Below are positions 32,531 to 42,964 of a DNA stretch of 64,000 nt, one piece after another. Under the pieces are notes generated by a model that saw only the letters and a program-made list of their open reading frames with translations, was not told the origin of the DNA and did no database searches. The translations under genes and the position numbers were made by a program. Position 1 is the stretch's first letter. Every line of letters begins with the position of its first letter. Source of the stretch: Skeletonema tropicum (Eukaryota; Bacillariophyta; Thalassiosirophyceae; Thalassiosirales; Thalassiosiraceae); the NCBI GenBank assembly GCA_037178625.1, contig CM074130.1:3782001-3846000 (forward strand). Reading direction: 5' to 3'.

Positions 32531-33644
32531 TCAAAAAAGCAGATCATTATCGAAACCCAACTCTTTTCTCATTTTGAATGCATCAGTCATATCAATCTTT
32601 CCTTCTTTTGGCACTCCATCTTCAACAATCTGTGCCTCCTTTTGATCCGCACTCCAACGAATACCTTGGCCTACATGGTGACCTTCCTCGTATCGGCCAA
32701 ACAGCACAACACCATCCGGTCGAATGAAACGTCCAAGACCATGACGTCTCCCCTTCAGCCACTCTCCATCGTAGACGTGTCCATCTTTCCATTTATAAAC
32801 TCCACGTCCAACCATCTCATCATCCTTCCAGTACCCTTTACAGACATGTCCAGCATTGTAGAACATTGTGCCCTCTCCTTCCCTAGAATAGCCACGATCA
32901 TCTAAGCCACCTTCATACCAACCTAAAACTTTACCTTTTCTGGATATTTGTATTCTAGATTGTTTTGGATGTTCATCATAATTATCTTCCTCTTCGTAAC
33001 TTTCGTCATCTTCAACATTGGAGTCTTCTTCTTCATCATGCGACCCTTCGCAATTGACAAAGTAAGAATCATGATGAGACTCCTCGTCATTATTCGATCC
33101 TTCGTTATCATTCATCAAATCATCCATTATCTCATCAATGAGATCGTTACTTATTTCATCATCATTGTGTTTTAGTCGAATCAACAGCTCATCCAAAAGT
33201 GATGCACCTTGTGTTGAATTGGGATCTATCTTAGCAACACCCAAACGATATCTAATCTGTTCCAATGCTTCATCGGCAATATCAAATTTATCATCTTCCT
33301 CTTCAGAGTCAGCTGATTCGTCTATTTCATTCCTTTCGTCTCCTTCTTCTTCATCGGATCCACCGCTGCTACAAGAATTGCAATGATTCTTCCTCCTCAC
33401 TAGAATAGTGTTCCGAATGAGACAGATCCTTCGCTTCTTCAACTGCCAAAGTTGATCTCAATGACACCCTACTGGCGGAAGCAATGGCCTCATCCAGGCG
33501 GATCTTGGCAGCTCGTTTAAATTCTCGAGCCTTTTCCAGATCTATTGCTGCCTGGTCGATAATATCCAGCAAGCGCTCTACCTCGTTGTCGGCTTGATCG
33601 TATTCTACTAATGCGTTTTGGAGAAGAGATGATATGTCGCTCAT
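32531..33644 (-). CDS. Acidic MORN-repeat protein, one +1 frameshift
   Basis: From the ATG at 33644 (MSDISSLLQN) the protein has a helical N-terminus of about 80 residues, then a long Asp/Glu/Ser-rich disordered region, then three to four MORN repeats near the C-terminus (VLGWYEGG, GEGTMFYNAGHVCKGYWKDD, GRGVYKWKDGHVYDGEWLKG, GLGRFIRPDGVVLFGRYEEG). MORN arrays often tether proteins to membranes or cytoskeleton. The reading frame breaks near 33371-33380; removing one base joins SEEEES to SSGGSDEEEGD and yields 1113 nt, exactly 371 codons. A short intron there is possible but no good GT/AG pair is visible. It shares a 415-bp divergent promoter region with the plastid protein gene at 34060. Specific role is unknown. 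Confidence 0.75.
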
Positions 33645-34059
33645 TGTTGCCTTTGGTGTATTACAATAGTACTCGTGTTCTATCTGCAAGAAATATCTGT
33701 TATTGTATAAGTATTGTTAGAGCGCTACCATACCGTTCTGAGTTATGAGGGTCATCGACTAAAACTGTGACTGTGGATTTTGGATTTTTTGAATTTTGGA
33801 TTTTTGAGAGATGTGAAAGTAAGAGCAGATGAAGATGAGACACACATCTTGTGGATTATGTACACCCTGTTCATCTAATGGGGGGCATGCAACTAAAGTA
33901 CGTGGCCGCCGCTTGCTCACTCCTCCAACACTCAATCACTCTCACTCTTTCATGCACAAATCAAAGCATTCATTGTCATCGAGGAACAGATTAATCCTGC
34001 CTTTGGGTACATAATATTATTACTATCGAAACTTAATACATTACCATCATACCAAAACA
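33645..34059. promoter_or_regulatory. Divergent promoter region
   Basis: This intergenic stretch separates the start codons of the acidic MORN gene (minus) and the plastid protein gene (plus). I see no sharp motif. Confidence 0.4.
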
Positions 34060-34542
34060 ATGAAGTCCGCAGCTACAGCCACAGTTCTTTGCCTAGCCAC
34101 TGCATCGGTGCAAAGCTTCTCCTTTGTTCAACCTTCCTCATACCGTTCCGTCGTGACTCCACAAAACACACAACCTAACACACACACCAAATCCACTTCT
34201 CGATCATCATCATCTCAACTCTCCATGATTGACAGCCAAATTCTAATGGGTGGCGGTATCGCCGTGGCTGGTCTAACTGCAGGCATCGGTATGCTCGTCT
34301 TTGCGGAGGGTATGGGTGAAAGGGCCAAAGAACGTGGTGGTGGGCTTTCCGAAAACATGTCCACACGCATAACTGGTGGACTGCTGGAAGATACCGAAGT
34401 TGATGCTGTGAGTGATTTGAGCAGTTTGACGGAGAAGTTGGAGGCGGCACTTAAGGAGACTGGTGGAGCGAAAGAGGAGGATTTGACCATGTCGGAGGAA
34501 GATAAGAAGAGGATTGCGGAGGAGGCGGATGACGGATGGTAA
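34060..34542 (+). CDS. Small plastid-targeted single-pass membrane protein
   Basis: The protein has 160 residues and is intact. The N-terminus is a signal peptide followed by a plastid transit-type region: TATVLCLATASVQS/FSFVQP, with Phe at +1 as in diatom ASAFAP motifs, then a Ser/Thr/Gln-rich basic stretch. The mature part starts near residue 56 with one glycine-rich membrane helix (MGGGIAVAGLTAGIGMLVF, about 63-81). This is followed by an acidic C-terminus with a helical segment and the end EEADDGW. Passage through the ER and four plastid membranes is inferred from the presequence. I do not recognise the family; conserved small proteins of this shape occur in diatom thylakoid or envelope proteomes, but that is only a guess. 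Confidence 0.7.
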   Translation: MKSAATATVLCLATASVQSFSFVQPSSYRSVVTPQNTQPNTHTKSTSRSSSSQLSMIDSQILMGGGIAVAGLTAGIGMLVFAEGMGERAKERGGGLSENMSTRITGGLLEDTEVDAVSDLSSLTEKLEAALKETGGAKEEDLTMSEEDKKRIAEEADDGW

Positions 34543-35091
34543 GGAAGTGGGGAGTGCTCAACTACTTATATCTTATGCACCTGACTTGAGTAGATGGAAA
34601 TTTCCAATGTATCTAGGCATTTGTTTGAGGAGACACTGGGCTTGAAAGGAAAGTTGTGGTTCTATTGTATCAATTGAACTTTAAATACTTATGTCGGAGA
34701 AGAAAATATTACAAGACAAAAACCAGACAAACAGATGATCAATAAGAGAGTAGGAGCAACGCTAAGAATTAAATTTTGTTCTTATTTCTTATCATACCGA
34801 ATATATTTTTGACTTCATCTGATGAACTTACAGCAGAGTACGGACATGTGCATAGTAGAATTACCATACACATCATAGTTACATTGCTCTATCATCTTCG
34901 GGTCTACGGAGTCACCTACAATCAAATACGCTCCTACAATCAAATACGCTTACGACAATGGCAGCCCTTTAAGGAAAATCACACATTCATGTGTGCCTAC
35001 GGGCTTGCGACTCTTGGCTGGAAACACCTCCATCTTCTTTCAGCTCATTCAGCTGGGCGGCAGAGGATACTGTACTGTTCACAATTGTATT
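34543..35091. other. Spacer with an 18-bp tandem repeat
   Basis: There is no gene. CCTACAATCAAATACGCT occurs twice in tandem at about 34914-34949. The rest shows nothing recognisable. Confidence 0.5.
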
Positions 35092-35404
35092 TCATTCCTG
35101 TCCAGTCCGATTTTTCTTCCCTGGAACACTAGGATTTTGCCGAGGTGAAGATTTCACGGCATCGAGGAAGAGCCTCCTTTTGATTCTACGCAGACTTCTT
35201 AACGCTCTTACTCTTTTCTTTTTGAAAAAGTGCTCGCTTTCCATCTTGCTGTTTGCTCCAAAGCTTTAGCTTCTTCCCCGTTTTCACATTCTTTTCCACT
35301 TCGTTCGTCTGCTTCATTGTTTCACTAACGCGGGAGAAGGTGGCTTCGGGCTTGGTGCGTACTGGCTTACTTCTACTGCTTGGGATTGAATGCATCGTGT
35401 GCAA
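35092..35404 (-). CDS. Small basic protein of unknown function, one +1 frameshift
   Basis: The frame from 35404 encodes a Lys/Arg-rich protein containing KNVKTGKKLKLWSKQQDGKR and KSKSVKK, then hits a stop at 35186. Removing one base near 35190-35194 continues in LRRIKRRLFLDAVKSSPRQN and stops at 35092 after GKKNRTGQE, giving 103 aa. The continuation has matching composition and a plausible helix, which is my reason for calling a gene. A strongly basic small protein suggests nucleolar or nucleic-acid association, but I do not recognise a family. The start is uncertain and upstream exons are possible. Confidence 0.4.
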
Positions 35405-35687
35405 TATGTCTCTTGTTTGTTCTTTTTATGAGCAAAATGACGCTGCGCTGACAGTTGGCATTTGGCACATTGATGATAATCGGAAGCACGACTGCGTGCT
35501 GGACGGACATTTCGGAATTTTCGAAATCGGAACCCTTCGGAAAGAATCTACGAAGGACAATCGCTAAATGGGTTTAGGCGATCCACATAAACTTGTTCGT
35601 TCGTTACTAAAGATATGTAACAGAAATTTTAGAAATCGATCACCAATTACATTCCACATAGCTCACGCATTGTTCAACTATGAATGA

Positions 35688-37001
35688 TTAAATATTTAAC
35701 ACATCTGGATCTTTGCTGACACTAGATGGAGAATTCATCTTCATCGGGTCCCCCTTCATTTCTTCGCGCAGCAGCCGCTGAGGCGTGCTATATCCCATCA
35801 CTTGGTCATAGTTGTCAAAGATAGGGTCAATGGGGAATAAGAAAGTCCAATAAGCACCAATACCAAACACATCTTTCAATGGAATAGGCTCCTCCACTGC
35901 GTCTGCAATAGTATCATTTGCTTTTTTCTTCAGTCTGTCAATCGTGCCAATACCAGTCATTAATCCAAATGTAACATTCATAATCATTGATGATGTGAAC
36001 AACAACGCCCCAAGAGAGAGAATTGTAACTAATCTAACCAACTGCGTCAAGAAGACATTGAAAGTGCATTCTTCATCGGAGCACATGAAGTAATTCCAAC
36101 CCAGTAGTAATAATGAAAATACAGAGCAGGACCACGTGTATACGAGGAATAAAATAAAATGCTTCATATTACCGACGCCAACACAATTGTTCATCCACCT
36201 GTGGTTTGTATACACATATTGTTAGGAACATGGCCAAAAAGACAAAGTTCATCGAATCACCAAACAAGTCACAAATATTACTCACGGGCAATGATGATCC
36301 ATCCGACTCACACATCTGTTGCATATCCGACAATGATGACTAAACGGAGGTTTGAAAGTTTGACATTGACTACACATGCTAAGCGGAGAATCAGGAGTGC
36401 CCATCTCTCTCCTCATGCGCTCATTTGGGACAGCAGCTTGCGGTACACTGCCAGGATCTGTAAAGGTTGTTTTTGCATGGCAGGCAAGTGCCATCACGCA
36501 TAAGATAACGTACACGCATGCTAGGAATTTCGGTATGCCACCTGTGCTGGCGAGAGCGGTGAATGTGAATGCACTATATGCCAGCAAAATCCATACCATG
36601 CACGCCATTATTGTACCGGCTTGATCAGAATTGTTCCACCAGATGCCATTTTCTTCCGACGTGCCAAAGGTGCAGGTATGTGGTTGGTCATTGAAATCGT
36701 CACGATAGTACGGTTGATTGGGGCCCTCTGTTAGGTGTGCAGTAGATCGGAAGAAAGAGCCGATGCCCTGTGCACTGGGTTCAAGAGGTAAACTGTTTAG
36801 GGGAGAACTGAACGTTCTGGACGGCGTAGATTGTTTCTTTAGGACGTCAATATCATTAGTGCCATCCTCATGCTGCGCAACCTGTGTTGGGATCGATGAA
36901 TAGGAGTGGCCGTATCCGATACCATTACTATTTGAAGGCGCAGTACGTCGCCTTGTTCCGCCACCGAAGGACTGCCCATTCTCAATATCGTCGCGCATCA
37001 T
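35688..37001 (-). CDS. DHHC-type protein S-acyltransferase, two exons
   Basis: The enzyme palmitoylates cysteines of membrane-associated proteins. Exon 1 is 37001-36286 and exon 2 is 36198-35688 (408 aa, frame exact; the codon for the Pro of DHHCP is split by the intron). The N-terminal ~115 residues are disordered. Two membrane helices follow ([16 protein letters not shown] and [16 protein letters not shown]), then TDPGSVP, the cysteine-rich domain [20 protein letters not shown] with [17 protein letters not shown] (catalytic DHHC), two further helices, and a cytosolic tail with [15 protein letters not shown]. Domain order and length are typical of Golgi or plasma-membrane members. No frameshift is present, although the genes on both sides carry some. 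Confidence 0.93.
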
Positions 37002-37330
37002 CTTGTCGTTGTTGTCTAATCATATATTTAATTCTCTGTCTTGTAACTAGCACAACATCGCCATGGCGTCGTGGTGTCGTCGTGGTAATTTTGATTTTAA
37101 ATTTTTGACGACCGCCGACCGCCATCTAAATGGGACTCCACCAAGAAACGGGAGTCAATAACAACTTCGTCCGGGCCGGAGAGGCGACTCAATCGAGCAA
37201 AGATAAAGATGATGAAGGCTCTTCGGTGTAGTCAAACCCAAACAGAGGCAAAAAGCCCAAAAGACTCAGATGAATAGAGTTCAATGTGCCTCTATCTTTT
37301 GCTTATATTATGCATCGATATATGATAACA
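37002..37330. other. DHHC gene upstream region
   Basis: This 329-bp spacer between the DHHC start and the PAGM stop is GC-rich near 37060-37130. No gene or clear motif is seen. Confidence 0.4.
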
Positions 37331-39252
37331 CTACAGCTTATTTGCAACGAATGATTTCGGTGGTGAACCAACTCCTCCACAAAGCTTGTATACAAGCATC
37401 ATTGCTTCCGAAGCCAAACTATCCGCTCCTCTCTGAGAATTTGCCTCTGCATATACACGCACTGCGTCCTCCGTCCCACTGGGTCGAACAAAACATCGTG
37501 GTTTGGGACCATTTCCACCTTCTTGTGACGCCATCACATCCATTGCAGACTGAAGTGCAGTTTGGAGCGAAACTGGGGCAATCGCAGCAGTTTCATTATC
37601 GTTCGTGGAGATAACTGTTCTATCAGCAACCTTTACCTTTGCCTGCTTACTAGGCATATCATTATACAACTTTGCCCAGGTACTCAAATCCCAACCCTTT
37701 AAAAACAAGATTGCATCTACAAGCAACATATCGCTCATTGCATCTCCAACCGATTGATTCACTAATGCAGGCAATGCACGAAGCCTACGTAATGCAATGT
37801 TCGCTCGATCATGCCGCGGAGTTCCTCGCAATCTTGCATCAGCTGCAGCGATAAAGTCATAAAATTTGGGACCAAAAAGAACGGTGCCATGACCATTTGC
37901 CTCAAAGTATACTCCAACGTCAAAGTTATGGTGTGCTGCAGCATGAACGAATTTAACTCCAGTTTTGGCAGTTACGACATTTGTCTTGACAACATTCTAG
38001 ATAACAATTGATTCGAGCAATTAGTTTGTGCAGGTAATAAGATGCAAGATATTAGATACATTCATCGTAAGATAAGCATAAATCACACGCAACTAGCAGT
38101 CCGACTACTCACCTTAAGGTACAATGTTGACGATCCATTGGCATACGCAGTCTGGACTACACCACATTTGACTGCCTGTTCTTCAGGATCAATACAACGG
38201 ATTTCTTCCTGAATAAAAGCAGTGACCAGTACTGCAATCTTGTCTCCATCAAGTAAATGAAACTTCCCAGCCTCATCTTCATAATGGAATACTACTCGGT
38301 CAGCATCTCCATCAAACGATGTCATGTACTCTTTGGAAACACCCGATGCCTTGAACAGCTTGGGAGGCAATTGTTGCTTTTGGACAAATTCAGCACCGCA
38401 GCTATCATTCAATGGACCATCTCCAGGATAGTTGACTGTATGAAGCAAGGGAAGTCCCTTCGTACTTCCTTCTGCCTGTAGCATGGCAAAGATTTTACCA
38501 AACTTTTCAATTTTGAGTGCTCCAATTCCACATGCGCCATCAATTACCAGCTTTGAAGTGGTAGATAATCGTTCTCTGCCTCCACCTGTCCGTAACAAGG
38601 CAGCATAGGACAATGCCATGATCCTCATAATAACCACTTTCATTGCATCGTTGGGGAATAATGTTTGGAAGCAAATGACCATTGGCATGCATAACGAAAT
38701 GATGAAGCATAGGAGTAGACACTAATCCATGATCAATCACAGTCGCCCCCATGGCACGTGCATGCCCGAATAACTAACGCAGCTAATTGTGGAGAATGAG
38801 AGCGTGTATCCCTTCCAACATGAACCACCATCTTGGGTAACTTTCCATCTTTTGTCGGATGATGGCCCTTTGAGTATTGAATCAAAGTATCCATCAATGC
38901 CAATGTCTGCTTCGACGTAGGAGCATTCGCAAGAGAAACAGCATGCGCCTCCCAATCCGCATCCAACATCCCCCCATGCGAATCCGCAAGCTTCATTCCA
39001 TTATCCGGCTCTGGATTGTGAGATGCAGTGAATCATAACTCCCACCTCCTCCCCACCCAACGAGGCCGATCTCAAGGCCGCAAAAATCCCCATGCGTACA
39101 AATACACATGGTAGTAGACTGGCTTCATATCGAAATCCGGCAGTGCCGTAGGAGTACTCGGCCAATGAGGCTGGTTTGGGATATGCATCGATTAGAGTGG
39201 CCAATTCTGCATTGGAAATTGGTATGGAGTTTCCTTCGTAGATTTTGGGCAT
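37331..39252 (-). CDS. PGM3: Phosphoacetylglucosamine mutase, three +1 frameshifts
   Basis: The enzyme interconverts GlcNAc-6-P and GlcNAc-1-P on the way to UDP-GlcNAc, which feeds chitin, N-glycans and GPI. From MPKIYEGNS at 39252 the alpha-D-phosphohexomutase motifs appear in order: SYGTAGFR, the phosphoserine loop TASHNP (rebuilt across a frameshift), KLADSHGGMLDADWEAHA, VGRDTRSHSP, MGATVIDHGLVSTPMLH, the metal loop FDGDADRVVFHY, GVYFEANGHGTVLFG, and the phosphate-binding CFVRPSGTEDAVRVYAEA. Extra bases are needed near 39030, 38754 and 38616. Exon 1 (39252-38113) then becomes 379 codons, and exon 2 (37996-37331) is exactly 222 codons across a normal GT-AG intron. The length of about 600 aa is somewhat over the usual ~540. 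Confidence 0.9.
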
Positions 39253-39741
39253 GATGATGGATTTTATGAAATGAATATGGAACCACAAGAGGGAGACTTA
39301 TACCACTGAAAGCGTCAAGTGTTGTTGCGTGTGGAGAACGGATGATCCCTGCTCTACAACATCATCATTGCCTTGCTTGATTAGTGATTGGCTCTTGGCC
39401 TCTGGGCGTTGCTTGCTGCATTTCATTCTTGTGTTCATCTTGTGCATATAAATAAAATACAACAGCCCCGAATCCACTTCTGAAGTCTCAGTGTGACTGC
39501 GATGTGACAGTGGAAGATATTCACATATTGAGGTTATCGGCTCAATGTCTCCCAGCCATCAATCACTTTTTGCTCTGGCTTTCATCTCTTTCATCAAATA
39601 ATCAAGGCCAAGCTCTTGTCAAACCTACCAATTTGATGTTGTTGCTCTAAACATAACCCCTTCATAAACTACTCTTTGATCCCACAGGGAAGGAGGAGAA
39701 AACCTTCACCTTCTGCTGCTGCAACGCTCCCTACAATAACC
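39253..39741. promoter_or_regulatory. Divergent promoter region of PAGM and DDX27
   Basis: A 489-bp gap lies between two divergent start codons. I see no distinct motif. Confidence 0.4.
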
Positions 39742-42700
39742 ATGGCAGCTCTACTTCCGACAATCTTATCAGACGACGAAGCAGAGTTTAGCACGACAAA
39801 ATCCAACTCTGATGGGAAGAAGAAGCGATCGAAAAAGTCGAAAACTCCTTCGGAACCAAAGCTCAAGATAGACGATAGTGATGATGAGGGTAACAGCAGT
39901 GATGATGAGATGGATGGTGACTTTGAATTTGGAGGTGTATTGGTAAGTTCTACATCGCCAGCATATCATGTGCACTTCGTAGTTGAGCTACAGATGCATG
40001 ATACTCATCATTATACACATCACTTAATTTCTGCAAATCACAGGGAGAAGACGGAACTACATTCGATTCACTAAGCATTCTCCAAAATGGATCCACCGAT
40101 AACTCATGGAGTTACAAGTCAGCTCTCTCATTGCTGTCGAAGAATGACTCGGCAGGCATTGGAGGAGCAGTGGAGCGAACGAATGTTGCAAGCATTATTG
40201 CAGCTGCACGGTCCAATTTGAAGCGTGGTAAGGTCGTATCAAAGGATGAAGGGGAAGATGACTCTGGATCTTCGTCAAGTGATGGTGATGCAGAAGAAGA
40301 AGAAGAAGAATCGGGAAGTGACAAAACAGACAGTGATTCGGACGATAGTGATAGTGATAGTAGCGATGACGAGGTAGATGACGTCCATACAGCTTCTCAT
40401 GCAATGGAGTCTGATGTACTCAAAGTGCGAGAGAGACCGCAGTCAAAGAAGAAAAAGAAGAATCAACAGGAAGCTCCCATCGAAGAGAAGGAGCAGTCGT
40501 CAAACTCGGATGGAAGTGATGATGGCGAATCTTCTTCTGATGATGGGTCAAAAAGTGGGGACGAATCAGCAGATGAGGATGCCGAAGAAGAAGAAGAAGA
40601 AGATGAGGATGCAAAAGCAGAGGCGGTGAAAGCAGCAGCTTTCTTTGACTCTTCTCATGTCACTGCAGAAACAAGTGAAACAATCGATTCGTTCTCCCAA
40701 CTAGGATTATCACGGCCTCTCCTTCGAGGTGTCGCATCAATGGGTTTTGTAACGCCCACTTTGATTCAGGCATCAGTACTCCCTATTGCATTGGCAGGCA
40801 GAGATGTTTGCGCTTCTGCAGTTACGGGTAGTGGTAAAACTGCAGCATTTTTGCTTCCAGTCATGGAGCGGATACTTCAAAGAGGTGGCGGAAGGACAAC
40901 GTTTGGTGGAGCTAATGCGAAGAAGAAGATCAGTTCTTTGGCTGCTACGCGTGCGTTGATTCTTACTCCTACTCGAGAGCTTGCCGCGCAGTGCGTTAGT
41001 ATGATGACGGCTATGGCGAAGTTTACTGACTTACGAGCTGCATTGATTGTGGGTGGTGCCAAGAATGTCATGTCACAGGTAAGACTGTTTTGTCGTGTGT
41101 TTGTTTTCTGCTGTTTCGACAACTACGGTTCACAAACTGCCATAGAGAAAGGATCTTTTCATGTGATCTATGCCTCTGCCATTGGGAACCAAGAACAATT
41201 AGCCGAGCTACTATAGGAAACGTCCCGTGAAGACCTTTTGGATCCACGGGGCGAGTCGAACGCTCGTTACATTTACTTTATTAACACCGAAACCCTTTCA
41301 GTTTCAATTCTAACCCATAATTTCCCCCGTTTTGTTCGCATCAAATGAACAGGCAGCAGAACTGCGGTCACGACCTGATGTCGTTGTTGCAACACCTGGA
41401 AGGTTGCTAGATCACATTACCAATTCCCAAGGAGTTGATTTCGACGACCTTGAGTTCCTCATTCTAGACGAAGCAGACAGATTATTAGACCTTGGTTTCC
41501 AAGAGGAAGTCAACGAGCTGGTCAAAGCGTGCCCTAAGGAGCGCCAGACAATGTTGTTCTCCGCAACGATGAGCACCAAGGTAGACGATCTAATTAGTCT
41601 GAGTATGAAGCGTCCTGTACGTATTCAAGCAACTGATAAGACAAAGAAGAATGCAGGGGAATCTTCCTCCAACAATGGAGTAGAAGTGGCACCAAGGCTG
41701 GAGCAAGAATTTGTTCGTATTCGTGCTGGTAACGAGGGCGTAAACCGCGAAGGTATGCTTCTTGCTTTACTGACACGTACATTCAAAACTCGGACCATTG
41801 TCTTTTTTGATACAAAGGTTGTTGCGCATAGGTTGATGATTATATGCGGGCTCTGCGGAATCAAGTGCGCCGAGCTCCATGGAAATCTAACACAAGTTCA
41901 ACGCCTCGAAGCTCTTGAAGCATTCCGAGAAGGTAGCGTAGATGTCTTGCTTTGCACCGACCTTGCAGCACGTGGATTGGATATTCCAGGAGTAGAAGCT
42001 GTCGTCAACTTTGAAATGCCGCCCCAAGTAGAAACATATGTTCATAGGATTGGTCGTACAGCCCGTGCTGGCCGTGGTGGCAAATCTTGCACATTGATAG
42101 GTGAGGGAAGGCGTTCTCTGATGAAAGAAGTTATCAAGGATGCCGAGGAAAAATCTCGCAAGGCGAAGAGTAAAAACAAGCAAGAAAGTACAGGAGTGAT
42201 TCGTTCAAGAACAATACCTGCGGCGGTTGTCGCCCACTTTGTCGCAAAAATCAACTCTCTCGCACAGCACGTCAAAGAAGTTATGGATGCCGAGGCAGTA
42301 GCCAAGATGGATCGCATCGCAGAGATGGAGGCTATGAGAGTTCAAAACATTATAGAACACAAGAACGAAATTAAGTCACGCCCTCAAAAAGAGTGGTTTG
42401 CAACACCAAGGCAGAAACTTTCCACAAAGGCTGCTGCCGCAGAGAGGAAGAAAGAAATGGAAGAAAGAGCTGGAACAGGCAAGCATCGTATGACAAGGAA
42501 GAAGAGACGAGCTCAAGAGGTTCGGGAGGCTATGCGTGAAGCACAAGAGGAAGCTAGACAAGAAATGGAAGAGAGCGGCAAGAAGTCAAAAAAAGCATTT
42601 ACTGATGCAGCGATGAAAGGTTCAGCCAAAGAAGCCAAGAGAAAAGAGGCCCAGCGGGAGAAAGAACTGCAATCTAGAAGTCTTTACGACGAAGATATGC

Positions 42701-42942
42701 AGAGAGAGCGCAAGAAGCAGCAGAAGAAACGCAAAGCAGCCAGCTCAGGCTCAGATGCTATTGGAGACGGAGGATTATTTTCTGAAGAGAAGATTTCCTA
42801 CTCCAAGAAAGCGAAGAAGAGTGAAGCTGACAGCCCAAGAAAGAGCGCCTACACTTTCAATGAGTATGATCCAAACAAAAAGAAGGCCAAGAAGAAGTCT
42901 CATCATGGTTTCAAGTCTAGAAGCAAGTACAAGCGGAAGTAA
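39742..42942 (+). CDS. DDX27: DEAD-box RNA helicase DDX27/Drs1, three exons
   Basis: This is a nucleolar helicase for 60S ribosome assembly. Exons are 39742-39942, 40044-41078 and 41353-42942 (2826 nt, 941 aa, all in frame). The N-terminus is acidic/Ser-rich (~1-270). The Q motif FSQLGLSRPLLRGV is followed by the P-loop AVTGSGKT (~326), PTRELAAQ, TPGRLLDHI, DEAD (~451), SAT, ARGLDIPGVEAVVNFEMP and HRIGRTARAG. The C-terminus is long, Lys/Arg-rich and coiled, ending KSHHGFKSRSKYKRK, as in Drs1/DDX27. The start at 39742 has an ACCATGGC context and begins MAALLPTILSDDEAEF; an upstream in-frame ATG at 39676 is less likely. Yeast Drs1 is essential for 25S rRNA maturation. No frameshift is present. 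Confidence 0.95.
41224..41305 (+). other. Structured stretch in DDX27 intron 2
   Basis: Three adjacent foldbacks lie inside the 274-bp intron: CCCGTG (41224-41229) with CACGGG (41245-41250); CGAG (41252-41255) with CTCG (41263-41266); and GAAAC (41289-41293) with GTTTC (41301-41305). This could be an intronic small RNA or chance structure. No clear C/D or H/ACA boxes are found. Confidence 0.2.
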
Positions 42943-42964
42943 GCCGCGACTTAAAATAGTTGCT

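Noticed and set aside
41100..41216. Separate gene end at 41216 and new gene start at 41332 in the helicase
   Set aside because: This is intron read-through; splicing 41078 to 41353 gives a continuous DEAD-box core in exact frame.
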